DNA of 64,000 nucleotides from Convivina praedatoris. GTDB lineage: Bacteria > Bacillota > Bacilli > Lactobacillales > Lactobacillaceae. Where the stretch lies: the NCBI RefSeq assembly GCF_933208505.1, contig NZ_CAKOEU010000006.1. One strand, 5' to 3'. Position numbers and translations under genes: made by a program. The notes under the pieces are model-generated. The model searched no databases. It was not told the origin of the DNA and worked only from the letters and a program-made list of their open reading frames with translations. Shown piece after piece: positions 47,974 to 57,191 of the stretch. Each line of letters opens with the position of its first letter. Position 1 is the first letter of the stretch.

Positions 47974-50421
47974 TTACTTAAGGGCAGTCCACTTCCAGTC
48001 AGTGAACTCTTCGATATCACGACCTTCTTCACGAGTAACCTTGAAGTGCTTTGCCAAAATATCATCCATCTTAGCGATGAAAGTATCAGCAGCAGCTTGG
48101 TCAATAACACCACGACCAGAAAGGATGCTTACAGCTTCCTTAGCTTGGTGGAAACGATCCAAGTGTGAATAAACACGCATATCGTAAGTAGTAGTGATGT
48201 CACCATCTTCACGATAACCGTGAACAAAGACATCGCCACGGAACTTACGCTCGAAGAAGAATGATTCAATCAAGTCTTCATAACCGTGATAACCAAACAC
48301 AACTGGTGTATCAGCTTGGAAGAACTTATCGAATTCTTCAGCAGGCAATTCACGTTCGTCGTTACCTTCAGCTTCAGACTTCTTTTGCAAACGAAGCAAT
48401 TCAACAACGTTTACGTAGCGGAACTTAACCTCAGGGAATTCCTGGTTAACCAACCACAAAGCGGCCAAAGTTTCGATAGTTGGTTCAGTACCAGCAGAAG
48501 CAAAGGTAATGTCAACCTTGCCATTTGGTGATGTTGAAGCCCAATCAATCGTCTTCAAACCAGTAGTTGCCAATTCTTCAGCTTCATCAGCAGTAAACCA
48601 CTGTTGACGAGGTTGCTTAGAAATAACCAAATGGTTAACCTTATGACGCTCAGTAAAGGCACGATCTTGAATGGCCAAAGCTGAGTTACCATCAGCTGGC
48701 AAGTATTCACGGATGAAGTTAGACTTCTTTTCAGCCAAGTGAGTCAATAGACCTGGATCTTGGTGAGTGTAACCATTGTGATCTTGCTGGAAGGCAGTTG
48801 AAGTTGAAATCAAGTTCAATGATGGGTAATCATTACGCCATGCTTGTTCTGAAGCATGACGCAACCACTTGAAGTGCTGAGTAATCATTGAATCAACAAC
48901 ACGCAAGAATGATTCGTATGAAGCAAAGATACCAACACGGCCGGTCAAAGTATAACCTTCAAGCCAACCTTCAGCTTGGTGCTCAGACAACTGGGCATCC
49001 AAGATACGTCCTTCAGGAGCTTCGTATTGATCGTTTGGATCAATAACTTCTTCCATCCATTGACGGTTAGTAGTGTCAAACAATGACCATAGACGGTTTG
49101 ACATAGTTTCATCAGGTCCAAAGACACGGAATGAATGTGGGTTCATTTGCATTACCTTTTCAAGGTAAGTTGACAAAGTGAACATATCCATGTTGCGGTT
49201 ACTGTCTTTCAACAAAGTTCCGCGAGTCTCGGGAGTAATCTTGTTAGCGAAGTCACGCCAGTTAGGCAAGTCCAATGTTTCTGGTTCAACACCGCGTGGG
49301 CGTCCACCGTTAGCCATTGGGTTAGCTGACATGCGCTTAGCAGGAATAATTGCCTTTAGTTCATCCTTCAATGAACCATCAGTGTTGAACAATTCTTCAG
49401 GCTTGTATGAGTTCATCCATTCTTCGAACTGGGGCAAAGTATCCAAATTACCTTGTTCTAGAGGCAATGGCACTTGGTGCGCACGGAATGAATTTTCAAT
49501 AGGCATACCCTTTTGGTCAAAGCGTGGTCCACCCCAACCCTTTGGCAAACGGGCGATGATTACAGGCCAAGATGGGATAGTTCCATCTTGGTACTTACCG
49601 TTTTCACGGGCATCCTTTTGGATTGCTTGAATATCTTCGATTGCTTGGTCAAGAACCTTAGCAGCCTTTTCGTGATACGTCATGTAATCATGAATATCAT
49701 CGTTTTCGATAAAGCGTGGTGAGTAACCCAAACCTTCGAAGAACTTTGTAATTTCTTCGTCACTCATACGTGAGAAGACAGTTGGATTAGAAATCTTGAA
49801 TCCGTTCAAATCCAAGATAGGCAAAACGGCACCATCGTTCTTAGCGTTCAAGAACTTAATTGAATGCCATGAAGTCATTGATGGGCCTGTTTCTGATTCA
49901 CCATCACCAACTACGGCAAAAGCAATCTCGTCAGGAGCATCGAGCACAGCACCAAAGGCGTGTGACAATGAGTATCCAAGTTCTCCACCTTCGTGCAATG
50001 AACCAGGGGTCTGGGCTGTCATGTGTGACCCAATTCCACCAGGGAATGAGAAACGCTTGAACAAAGTAGACATACCCTTCAAATCTTGGGTAACTTCTGG
50101 ATAGTCTTCAGTATATTCACCATCCAAGTAAGCGTTAGTAACCATAACCTGGCCACCGTGTCCAGGACCACCAATGTAGAACATGTTTAAGTTATACTTG
50201 TTGATCAAACGGTTAGCATGGGCGTACAAGAAAGTCTGTCCTGAAATAGTTCCCCAGTGTCCAATTGGCTTAACCTTAACATCTTCTGCTTGGATAGGTG
50301 TCTTAGTAACCGAGAACAAAGGGTTGCTCTTCAAGAAGATCATCCCAGCTGACAAATAGTTGGTGGCACGCCACCACTTGTCAACAAGTTCCAAGTACTC
50401 TTTTGAATTGTAATCAACCAT
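47974..50421 (-). CDS. xpk: Xylulose-5-phosphate (fructose-6-phosphate) phosphoketolase
   Basis: The 815-residue thiamine-diphosphate enzyme cleaves xylulose-5-phosphate with phosphate to acetyl-phosphate and glyceraldehyde-3-phosphate, the key step of heterofermentation. Motifs: IGHWGTISGQTFLYAH, GPGHGGQ, GGIGSHMTAQTPGSLHEGGELGYSLSHA, the ThDP/Mg motif GDGESETGPSMTSW, HQDPGLL with TGYTHQD-type residues (DHNGYTHQDPG), and VFVHGYREDGDITTTYDMR. A strong promoter overlapped by a palindrome lies upstream, and a GntR regulator gene is next to it. It is expected to be highly expressed. Confidence 0.97.
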   Translation of the reverse strand: MVDYNSKEYLELVDKWWRATNYLSAGMIFLKSNPLFSVTKTPIQAEDVKVKPIGHWGTISGQTFLYAHANRLINKYNLNMFYIGGPGHGGQVMVTNAYLDGEYTEDYPEVTQDLKGMSTLFKRFSFPGGIGSHMTAQTPGSLHEGGELGYSLSHAFGAVLDAPDEIAFAVVGDGESETGPSMTSWHSIKFLNAKNDGAVLPILDLNGFKISNPTVFSRMSDEEITKFFEGLGYSPRFIENDDIHDYMTYHEKAAKVLDQAIEDIQAIQKDARENGKYQDGTIPSWPVIIARLPKGWGGPRFDQKGMPIENSFRAHQVPLPLEQGNLDTLPQFEEWMNSYKPEELFNTDGSLKDELKAIIPAKRMSANPMANGGRPRGVEPETLDLPNWRDFANKITPETRGTLLKDSNRNMDMFTLSTYLEKVMQMNPHSFRVFGPDETMSNRLWSLFDTTNRQWMEEVIDPNDQYEAPEGRILDAQLSEHQAEGWLEGYTLTGRVGIFASYESFLRVVDSMITQHFKWLRHASEQAWRNDYPSLNLISTSTAFQQDHNGYTHQDPGLLTHLAEKKSNFIREYLPADGNSALAIQDRAFTERHKVNHLVISKQPRQQWFTADEAEELATTGLKTIDWASTSPNGKVDITFASAGTEPTIETLAALWLVNQEFPEVKFRYVNVVELLRLQKKSEAEGNDERELPAEEFDKFFQADTPVVFGYHGYEDLIESFFFERKFRGDVFVHGYREDGDITTTYDMRVYSHLDRFHQAKEAVSILSGRGVIDQAAADTFIAKMDDILAKHFKVTREEGRDIEEFTDWKWTALK

Positions 50422-50497
50422 AAAATTCAGTACTCCTTTTATTTATAATCTTTGAGAATTCGTAAATCACGAATTTTCTCCGCTATTTACAGCTCTA

Positions 50498-50534
50498 AGT
50501 ATAACGGATTGACACTTTTTGTTCAAGAACAAAA
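50498..50534 (-). promoter_or_regulatory. Phosphoketolase promoter with overlapping palindrome
   Basis: Minus strand: TTGAAC (50521-50526), 17-base spacer, TATACT (50498-50503). A perfect 18-bp palindrome TTTTGTTC-AA-GAACAAAA (50517-50534) covers the -35, a classic repressor-operator position. Confidence 0.75.
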
Positions 50535-50577
50535 GCCGATTGGTTGGCAATCTGATATCTTTTGGTTGAATATTAAA

Positions 50578-50601
50578 AATAATTGGACCGGTCCAATTAT
50601 T
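50578..50601. promoter_or_regulatory. 24-bp perfect palindrome at the end of the GntR gene
   Basis: AATAATTGGACC-GGTCCAATTATT overlaps the regulator's stop codon. With the TTTTTAAT that follows on the minus strand it could be a terminator. Its GGACCGGTCC core resembles the GTGGTCGGACCAC palindrome in front of the same gene, so it may also be an operator. Confidence 0.6.
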
Positions 50602-51325
50602 CAGAGTCTAAACTGATGAAAGCATTATAGTGCAAATAACGATAATGCAAGCGCATCGTCGAAAATTCCAACGGTGTGCCATCGTCCATGAAAAAGATTC
50701 CTTCCATGATACCAACTGGTTCATTAGCCTGTAACTTAAGCAATTGTTGATCTTCTTCAGTGCTTGGTTCAGCCATAATCGTCATAAAGGATTTGGTCAC
50801 CGTGCGTGACTTCTCTTGTTCCACATATTCATAAATAGATTTCGCCACAATTTCGCGATTTAAACCAGGTAACAAGCTGATTGGTACATAACCATTTTCA
50901 ATCATGAAGGGCACATCCCCTAAACTTCGTAACCGTTTAATTTCGTAAACAAAATCGCCTTCATTTAAAAATAATGCTTGTTGTTGTTCTGGTGTCGCTG
51001 GGAGCACCCGAAAATCAATCAATTGAATGCTTGGAATTTTCCCATGACTCCGAAAGAAGTCAGAAACGCCTAGGTTAGATCCCTCTTGTTGAAAAATCGT
51101 CTGATTTTTCAAATAAAGTGGGTTCACAAAGGTGCCACTCCCACGTTTTTTAAAGATAATCCCTTGCTGTACTAAAACATTCAGGGCGCGTTTAATGGAT
51201 GACCTGGACACCTGATATTGTTCCGCTAAATCCCGCTCATTTGGAAGCTTGAGATCTGGATAGCTTCCTTGATATATTTTTTGTTTAATATCTGCTTGCA
51301 CAGTGACATAAATTGTATCTGACAT
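50597..51325 (-). CDS. GntR-family transcription regulator (HutC/UTRA type)
   Basis: The 242-residue regulator starts MSDTIYVTVQADIKQKIYQGSY at 51325; a longer in-frame start at 51391 would overlap the divergent gene's promoter. The winged helix (LPNERDLAEQYQVSRSSIKRALNVLVQQGIIFKKRGSGTFV) is followed by a UTRA effector domain (residues about 90-235) that binds small sugar-like ligands. It lies upstream of the phosphoketolase gene on the same strand, with palindromes in front of both genes, so it probably controls itself and possibly phosphoketolase. The start has no ribosome site; see the leaderless promoter entry. Confidence 0.88.
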   Translation of the reverse strand: MSDTIYVTVQADIKQKIYQGSYPDLKLPNERDLAEQYQVSRSSIKRALNVLVQQGIIFKKRGSGTFVNPLYLKNQTIFQQEGSNLGVSDFFRSHGKIPSIQLIDFRVLPATPEQQQALFLNEGDFVYEIKRLRSLGDVPFMIENGYVPISLLPGLNREIVAKSIYEYVEQEKSRTVTKSFMTIMAEPSTEEDQQLLKLQANEPVGIMEGIFFMDDGTPLEFSTMRLHYRYLHYNAFISLDSE

Positions 51326-51393
51326 AATATCTATTTTAGCACAAGTGGTCGGACCACAATCTCTGACAGCTAATCCTGTGCTAAAATACATTT
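51326..51393. promoter_or_regulatory. Divergent, apparently leaderless promoters with central operator
   Basis: Minus strand: TGC-TAAAAT (hexamer 51333-51338) ends seven bases before the GntR ATG. Plus strand: TGC-TAAAAT (51382-51387) ends six bases before the YbaK ATG. Both are embedded in TGTGCTAAAATA. Transcription from either would start at or next to the ATG, and neither gene has a ribosome site. The perfect palindrome GTGGTC-G-GACCAC (51345-51357) lies between. Confidence 0.65.
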
Positions 51394-51888
51394 ATGGCAA
51401 AGAAAAAGATAAAAAAGACCCTTCCGGAACAGGTATTAGAACATCATGATGTTGCTTATGAAAATTTAGCATTAAATGTGTTAGACCAAACAATTGAACA
51501 ACGCCAAGCAACCTTAGCTGAATTTAAACTAGTCGAAGATGACATCTATAAAACCTTGGCAGCAACGGGCGATAAGACCGGTCCCGTAGTAGCTGTATTA
51601 CCGATTACAAAACATTTGTCCCTTAAAAAATTAGCCCAAGCCTCTGATAACAAAAAAGTTCATATGATTCCACTCAAAGATCTTCAAAAGACAACGGGAT
51701 ATATTCACGGAGCCAATAACCCAGTTGGTATTTGGCAAAATAAACATTTCCCAATTTTTATCGATCAATCAGCTGAAAACCGCGGTTATTTTCTTGTCAG
51801 CGCTGGTGAATTAGGACGATCGGATAAAATCAATCCCCAAGACCTCTCCGATTTAATTCAGGCCCCCTTTGTTGATTTATGCCAATAA
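51394..51888 (+). CDS. ybaK: YbaK/EbsC-type Cys-tRNA(Pro) deacylase
   Basis: The 164-residue editing enzyme hydrolyses mischarged Cys-tRNA(Pro). Features are the YENLALNVLDQ-type opening, KTLAATGDKTGPVVAVLPITKHLSLKKLA with the conserved lysine, the TGYIHGANNPVGI loop and a final SAGELGRSDKINPQDL. The start at 51394 lacks a ribosome site and lies where transcription should begin, suggesting a leaderless message. It is divergent from the GntR gene and convergent with dnaB. Confidence 0.88.
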   Translation: MAKKKIKKTLPEQVLEHHDVAYENLALNVLDQTIEQRQATLAEFKLVEDDIYKTLAATGDKTGPVVAVLPITKHLSLKKLAQASDNKKVHMIPLKDLQKTTGYIHGANNPVGIWQNKHFPIFIDQSAENRGYFLVSAGELGRSDKINPQDLSDLIQAPFVDLCQ

Positions 51889-51920
51889 AAAAACTGTGTG
51901 AAATTATCACACAGTTTTTT
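51888..51920. terminator. Bidirectional terminator between ybaK and dnaB
   Basis: Stem AAAAAACTGTGTGA / TCACACAGTTTTTT with loop AATTA; T-runs on both strands. Confidence 0.92.
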
Positions 51921-53391
51921 ACCAACCGGCACCCGAACTAACATCAGCATGGCCACCAGCCGGTGCATCATCTTGACGATAACCAGGGGCCATTGGACTA
52001 AACTTAAAGGTTGGTTTATTAAACATTAGTCGAGCAGTGCCCCGCGCACCTGCTCGATTTTTTTCTAAAATAACTTCAATTGGCACAGCGGTTTCTTCAT
52101 CATTACCATTGCCATCCTCCCCTTCATCGCGATAGTAGTCTTCACGGTAAAGAAAGGCAACAATATCGGCATCTTGTTCAATCGAACCTGATTCACGCAA
52201 ATCAGAAAGAATCGGCCGCTTATCCTGACGTTGCTCCACGCCACGACTTAACTGGGCTAAGGCTAAAATAGGAGTATGAAGCTCTTTAGCCAATTTTTTA
52301 ATTGAACGTGAAATCTCTGAAACGGCTTGTTGACGACTTTCAGTATTCGTCGATTCAATCAAACCTAAATAATCAATAATCACCATACCCAAAGGATGTG
52401 GATTAGCATCTCGCTGCTCTTCAGTCATATCACTCAATAAATCTTTTTCTAATTTACGCAGTTTAGCTGAAATTTGATTAATACGAATGCCCGGCGTGTC
52501 ATCTAAATAAATTTTCATATTAGCTAGCGATTGCATGGCCAAGGTCAAAGACTGCCAATCATTAGAAGTCATTTGTCCGGTTGTCAGGTGATTAGCGTCG
52601 ATTGCCCCTTCAGCGGCAACCAAACGGGTAACCAAGTCAACGGCCCCCATCTCCAAACTAAAAACTACGACTGGCACTTTTTCACTTTTAGCCGCATTTT
52701 TAGCAACATTTAAGACGAAAGCTGTTTTACCAACGGCTGGTCGCGCTCCAATGACAATCATTTGATCTTCACGAAAACCATGCGTCAAATGATCTAAATC
52801 AGGGTACCCCGTGGCTAAACCAACCACGTCATTATCATTTTCGGCCGCATTATCAAGATTGGACTGAAACTCACGCAAAACTTCTTTAATCTGACGTAAG
52901 CTGTCATCACCACGATTTTCAGCTAAATTATCCAACTGCCGTCCCAGTTCTTCTAACAGATTTTCGCTGTCTTCACTACCATTGTAAGCAATTGTCATCG
53001 TATGCGTTAATGTTTCAATCATCCGTCTAAGCACAGATTTTTCATGGACAATATCAGCATAATGGCGCAAATTAGCGGCCGAAGCAGTACTCTCCGACAA
53101 CTCCGACAAATAAACCATTCCACCAACATTTTCCAGTTGCTGCATGCTATTTAACTTATCTTGTAAGGTCAACATGTCAATCGGCCGTTGCTCATCAACT
53201 AATTGACTCATAGCCTTAAAAATAGTTTGGTGAGCCTGACGATAAAAATCATTTGGCTCTAGAATTGCTTGGGCAGCAGCCATGGCACTCACCGAATTAA
53301 CATCAAAAAAGATTGCCCCTAAAACAGCTTGTTCAGCGGCAATATCTTGTGGTGACTGTCGATATTCATTCGGCCCTAAGGCATTATCCAT
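51919..53391 (-). CDS. dnaB: Replicative DNA helicase
   Basis: The 490-residue hexameric helicase has the N-terminal helical collar domain (PQDIAAEQAVLGAIFFD) and a RecA-like motor: Walker A GARPAVGKTAF, Walker B MVIIDYLGLI, and the DLRESGSIEQDADIV and KNRAGARGT arginine-finger/DNA-loop region. It unwinds DNA at the replication fork with DnaG. It follows rplI closely (5 bases), the gdpP-rplI-dnaB order common in Firmicutes. Confidence 0.97.
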   Translation of the reverse strand: MDNALGPNEYRQSPQDIAAEQAVLGAIFFDVNSVSAMAAAQAILEPNDFYRQAHQTIFKAMSQLVDEQRPIDMLTLQDKLNSMQQLENVGGMVYLSELSESTASAANLRHYADIVHEKSVLRRMIETLTHTMTIAYNGSEDSENLLEELGRQLDNLAENRGDDSLRQIKEVLREFQSNLDNAAENDNDVVGLATGYPDLDHLTHGFREDQMIVIGARPAVGKTAFVLNVAKNAAKSEKVPVVVFSLEMGAVDLVTRLVAAEGAIDANHLTTGQMTSNDWQSLTLAMQSLANMKIYLDDTPGIRINQISAKLRKLEKDLLSDMTEEQRDANPHPLGMVIIDYLGLIESTNTESRQQAVSEISRSIKKLAKELHTPILALAQLSRGVEQRQDKRPILSDLRESGSIEQDADIVAFLYREDYYRDEGEDGNGNDEETAVPIEVILEKNRAGARGTARLMFNKPTFKFSPMAPGYRQDDAPAGGHADVSSGAGW

Positions 53392-53396
53392 TAGCT

Positions 53397-53849
53397 TTAT
53401 CCTTCAGTAACATGAACTCGCAAATTAGCAGTTACATCCCGATGCAACTTAACTGGTACATCAACGTAACCCAAAGAATGGATTGGTTGCTCTAACAACA
53501 TCTTACGCTTATCCATCTTAATTTGGTATTGGTCGGCTAATGCTGCAACGATTTGCTTAGATGAAACTGCACCAAACAAACGGCCGTCAGTACCCGACTT
53601 TCCCTTTAACTCAACAACAGTTTTTTCATTTTCAAAAAAGGCGGCTAGCTTTTGAGCTTGAGCTAATTCCTCAGCTGCAAGCTTATCCTCAGCTCGCTGG
53701 CGACCTTTAACGGCCCCCAAATTCTTACCAGTAGCCGGTTCAGCCTTTTTATTTTTAATTAAAAAGTTATTAGCGTAACCATCAGGTACCTCTTTGATTT
53801 CGCCCTTTTTACCACGGCCCTTAACATCCTCTAAAAATACAACTTTCAT
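53397..53849 (-). CDS. rplI: 50S ribosomal protein bL9
   Basis: The 150-residue protein has the conserved N-terminal MKVVFLEDVKGRGKKGEIKEVPDGYANNFLI, a long connecting helix and the C-terminal domain ending GYVDVPVKLHRDVTANLRVHV. It sits 15 bases after gdpP behind a ribosome site (AAAGGAG), in an operon with gdpP and dnaB. Confidence 0.97.
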   Translation of the reverse strand: MKVVFLEDVKGRGKKGEIKEVPDGYANNFLIKNKKAEPATGKNLGAVKGRQRAEDKLAAEELAQAQKLAAFFENEKTVVELKGKSGTDGRLFGAVSSKQIVAALADQYQIKMDKRKMLLEQPIHSLGYVDVPVKLHRDVTANLRVHVTEG

Positions 53850-53864
53850 CTGTTTACTCCTTTA

Positions 53865-55898
53865 CTATTCTGCTTTTTCAGCCTGACTAGCAATGGCATC
53901 AATAAGCTGCCGGTAAGCATCGTCAGTGTTAATTCCTTTAATTTGAGTAGCAGCATTTGATAAATGTCCCCCACCACCCATGGCTTCCATAACGGTTTGA
54001 ACATTGTAATTTCCCGTCGAGCGCGCCGAAATTCCAACGCGACCATCACGACGTTTCGTAATCACAAAGGAGGCATCAACTCCGCTAATTTGCAACAACT
54101 CGTCCGCAGCCTGGGCAGTAATAACGCCAGGATAAATTTGATCATTTTCACCAACAACAATGGCTGCATGGTCTTCAATCTTGGTCATATTAATCAAGTG
54201 CGTGCGAGCCTGGAAGTCGGAAAACTTTTCTTTCATGAAGGCTTGGATTAAATTACTATCCGCTCCATTAGCCCGCAAATAACTAGCTGCATCAAAAGTT
54301 CGAGATCCAGTCCGCAAAGTGAAGTTCTTGGTATCAATTTGAATACCACCCAACATAGCGGTGGCCTCAATTTTAGTAATCGGCGCATCACTTTGATTTT
54401 GATACTGCAATAATTCAGCGACTAATTCCGAAGTTGACGAAGCATATGGTTCAATGTACGAAAGGAGTGGTTTCTGATTCAAACCACGTTCAGCTAAACG
54501 GTGATGATCAATCACAACTAAATGACTGCCCAATTTTTCCAGCAACTCAGGTGCTCCGGTTAAATCGGCTTTAGCATGATCAACAAGAATCAATAGTGTC
54601 CGTTCAGTAGTCTGGGAAACCGCTTTTTCTTCATCGATAATGGAAGATCCGATGTCATAACCAGGTCGGTCATCACTGGCAGAATTTTTCCGTAATTCAG
54701 TTAAGAGCAACTGAATATCGCTATAAATATTCCTCTCATCAACAATTACATAAGCTGGTTTATTACGAGTTTGAGCAAAACGCCACAGTCCCAAGGCCGC
54801 CCCAATCGCATCTAAATCTGGCATGTTATGCCCAACAACCATGATTTGATCAGCCTGGTCCATTAATTCCGCAATCGTCTGCGAAACCACTCGGGCTCGA
54901 ACCCGAGTTCGTTTTTCCATCGGATTGGTGGTGCCACCATAAAAACGTGCGGGCGCATCTTCAGATTTAACCACAACCTGATCACCACCACGTCCCAAAG
55001 CCAAGTCTAAGTTAGTTTGCGCTAATTTAATGAGTTTATTAATGTCTTCTTGCCCATAGGCAATTCCCATTGATAAAGTCAGAGGAGAATTTTGCTGAGC
55101 AGTTGCTTCTCGAATTGATTTTACCACACCAAATTTATCATCTTCGGCCGCTTGTAGTCCAGTTTGATAACCAAACAACAGGTAAGACACAGGACTTAAA
55201 CGACGTAAATACAAACCATGCGTAACGGCCCAATCTGACAGTTCGCTCGTCACGTACGTCCGCAACTTAGAACTTTCCGAATCGCTCAATCCATCCGTAA
55301 CTTCTTCGTAGTTATCAACTGAAATCAATCCGCCAATCAACCGATGATTTTGAAATTGCTGTTGAATTTCGGCGGACGGTGTTACATCCATCAGATACAC
55401 AACATGCAAATTTTCTTGGACAGCAACATTAAACACCCGATTTAACCAATCAATTCGGTGCGCTTGGTTATCCGCCGTATAATTTTTAACGGCCAAGGAC
55501 AGACCAGCATCAACATCCTTTAACAGCAAGCCAATGATATCCTGCTGTCCTAAGTAACTTTGTACATAGGGATTGACCCAATCAATATGTCCACTTTTGT
55601 CCAAGAGAATGATACCAATCGGCATTTCAATCAAGGCCTCTTGTTCAGTACGCGAAACACGATAGGTTAAATCATTTAAATATTCCTCAGTGTCTTGGCT
55701 AGCAGCTTGCGTAGTATTAATACCATATCGCAGAGCAATCAGCACCACGATAACCCAAACCAGTCCCAATCCCCAGTTAATAATGAAGGCATAAATCACG
55801 CTAAATAGACTAATACCCAATATTAGCCAGTAAAGGACTGCTAAGTCCATACGCTTGCTAAGCTTAGGTAAGTTGGTAAAGTTTAACCATTTTTTCAT
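53865..55898 (-). CDS. gdpP: Cyclic-di-AMP phosphodiesterase
   Basis: The 677-residue membrane enzyme hydrolyses c-di-AMP. Two N-terminal helices (about residues 17-62) are followed by a PAS-like domain (LDKSGHIDWVNPYVQSYLG), a degenerate GGDEF domain (about 170-300), the DHH domain (VGHNMPDLDAIGAALG, LVDHAKAD, VIDHHRLAER) and a DHHA1 domain ending MEAMGGGGHLSNAATQ. c-di-AMP controls potassium, osmolyte and cell-wall homeostasis. It heads gdpP-rplI-dnaB behind AGAGGTAAC. Confidence 0.96.
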   Translation of the reverse strand: MKKWLNFTNLPKLSKRMDLAVLYWLILGISLFSVIYAFIINWGLGLVWVIVVLIALRYGINTTQAASQDTEEYLNDLTYRVSRTEQEALIEMPIGIILLDKSGHIDWVNPYVQSYLGQQDIIGLLLKDVDAGLSLAVKNYTADNQAHRIDWLNRVFNVAVQENLHVVYLMDVTPSAEIQQQFQNHRLIGGLISVDNYEEVTDGLSDSESSKLRTYVTSELSDWAVTHGLYLRRLSPVSYLLFGYQTGLQAAEDDKFGVVKSIREATAQQNSPLTLSMGIAYGQEDINKLIKLAQTNLDLALGRGGDQVVVKSEDAPARFYGGTTNPMEKRTRVRARVVSQTIAELMDQADQIMVVGHNMPDLDAIGAALGLWRFAQTRNKPAYVIVDERNIYSDIQLLLTELRKNSASDDRPGYDIGSSIIDEEKAVSQTTERTLLILVDHAKADLTGAPELLEKLGSHLVVIDHHRLAERGLNQKPLLSYIEPYASSTSELVAELLQYQNQSDAPITKIEATAMLGGIQIDTKNFTLRTGSRTFDAASYLRANGADSNLIQAFMKEKFSDFQARTHLINMTKIEDHAAIVVGENDQIYPGVITAQAADELLQISGVDASFVITKRRDGRVGISARSTGNYNVQTVMEAMGGGGHLSNAATQIKGINTDDAYRQLIDAIASQAEKAE

Positions 55899-55956
55899 AG
55901 TTACCTCTCATCATGAATCCCAATACTTAATTTTACCACAGCCATTAACTACAAAG

Positions 55957-55986
55957 AAAAAACCCGAGACCAAAGTCTCGGGTTAA
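55957..55986 (-). terminator. Terminator of the rpsF-ssb-rpsR operon
   Basis: Stem AACCCGAGAC / GTCTCGGGTT with TTTTC tail on the minus strand. Confidence 0.9.
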
Positions 55987-55998
55987 ATCTTATTTATA

Positions 55999-56265
55999 TT
56001 AGTCTTCAGCTACGAATGGTAGCAAAGCCATAATACGAGCACGCTTAATAGCAGCTGTTACCTTGCGTTGGTTCTTAGCAGAAGTACCAGTTACGCGACG
56101 AGGTAAAATCTTACCTCGTTCTGAAATAAAGCGCTCCAAAAGTTCAGTGTTCTTGTAATCAACATATTCAATGTGATTAGCAGCAATGTAATCCACCTTA
56201 CGGCGGCGACGTGGTCCACCTTGAGGACGACGTCGTTGTTGTGGACGTGAAGTTTGCTCTGGCAT
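55999..56265 (-). CDS. rpsR: 30S ribosomal protein bS18
   Basis: The 88-residue basic protein contains RRRRKVDYIAANHIEYVDYKNTELLERFISERGKILPRRVTG, the bS18 signature. The N-terminus is extended with an Arg/Gln/Pro-rich tail. It pairs with bS6 on the 30S platform and is the last gene of rpsF-ssb-rpsR. Confidence 0.97.
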   Translation of the reverse strand: MPEQTSRPQQRRRPQGGPRRRRKVDYIAANHIEYVDYKNTELLERFISERGKILPRRVTGTSAKNQRKVTAAIKRARIMALLPFVAED

Positions 56266-56294
56266 AGTAATAATCTCCTTTCTAGAAATTTACT

Positions 56295-56855
56295 TTAAAA
56301 TGGTAGGTCATCATCGGAAATATCGATACCACTGCCCGATCCAGTTGCAAAAGGATTGGTAGCATCAGCTTTTCCAGTTGACGGCTTGGAATTTGTATTT
56401 TGTTGGTTAGCAGCTGGTTGGTTGCTGGCGAACGGATCAACGGCGTCCAGTGACTGATTATTATCAAAACCAGCACTAGCACCGAAGTCGTTTCCTTGTC
56501 CAGCACCATTTTGGGCACGACGACGTTCACTTTCGCTACGTGATTCAAGAAGGGAGAAATTATCTACCACAACTTCAGTTACATAAACACGCTGACCCGA
56601 ATTATTTTCATAATTACGAGTCTGTAAGCGACCTTCGACGGCTACCAAAGCTCCCTTGCCAGTAAAATTGGCAAAATTCTCGGCAGCTTTACGCCAAATG
56701 ACAGCGTTGATAAAATCCGCTTCGCGGTCACCATTACTATTTGTAAATTGACGATTCACTGCCAAGGTAAAGGAACCAACTGCCACACCTGATTGTGTAT
56801 AGCGTAATTCCACATCACGGGTCAATCGCCCAATTAAAACAACTCGATTAATCAT
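56295..56855 (-). CDS. ssb: Single-stranded DNA-binding protein
   Basis: The 186-residue protein has an OB fold (MINRVVLIGRLTRDVELRYTQSGVAVGSFTLAV; FINAVIWRKAAENFANFTGKGALVAVEGRL), a Gln/Asn/Gly-rich linker and the acidic C-terminal tip DDDLPF that recruits replication and repair partners. It lies between rpsF and rpsR, the usual operon in Firmicutes. Confidence 0.97.
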   Translation of the reverse strand: MINRVVLIGRLTRDVELRYTQSGVAVGSFTLAVNRQFTNSNGDREADFINAVIWRKAAENFANFTGKGALVAVEGRLQTRNYENNSGQRVYVTEVVVDNFSLLESRSESERRRAQNGAGQGNDFGASAGFDNNQSLDAVDPFASNQPAANQQNTNSKPSTGKADATNPFATGSGSGIDISDDDLPF

Positions 56856-56888
56856 CTCTTAGGTCCTCTTTCCCGGTGGAATACTAAA

Positions 56889-57185
56889 TTACTTAGCGTC
56901 GCGCTTAACAATCATGTGACGCAAGATATCGTTTGAGATCTTAGCCAAACGATCAAATTCGTTAAGGGCATCATCACTGTTAGCAATAAAGTCAACAATG
57001 TGATAAGTACCTTCACGATAGCCAGCGATTTCATAAGCAAAACGACGTGTTGCCCAATCGGCTGACTTAGCAATGTTCGCACCGTTTTCAGCCAAGATTG
57101 CATCAAAACGCTCAACAAGCGTTTTTTTAGAATCTGCATCCAAGTCAGGGCGAACAATATAAGTTAGTTCGTATGATGTAGCCAT
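56889..57185 (-). CDS. rpsF: 30S ribosomal protein bS6
   Basis: The 98-residue protein has YELTYIVRPDLDADSKKTLVERF, WATRRFAYEIAGYREGTYHIVDF and the DILRHMIVK ending, all bS6 features. It is first in the operon, behind AGGAGG and a structured leader that can mask that ribosome site. Confidence 0.97.
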   Translation of the reverse strand: MATSYELTYIVRPDLDADSKKTLVERFDAILAENGANIAKSADWATRRFAYEIAGYREGTYHIVDFIANSDDALNEFDRLAKISNDILRHMIVKRDAK

Positions 57186-57191
57186 AGTTTC

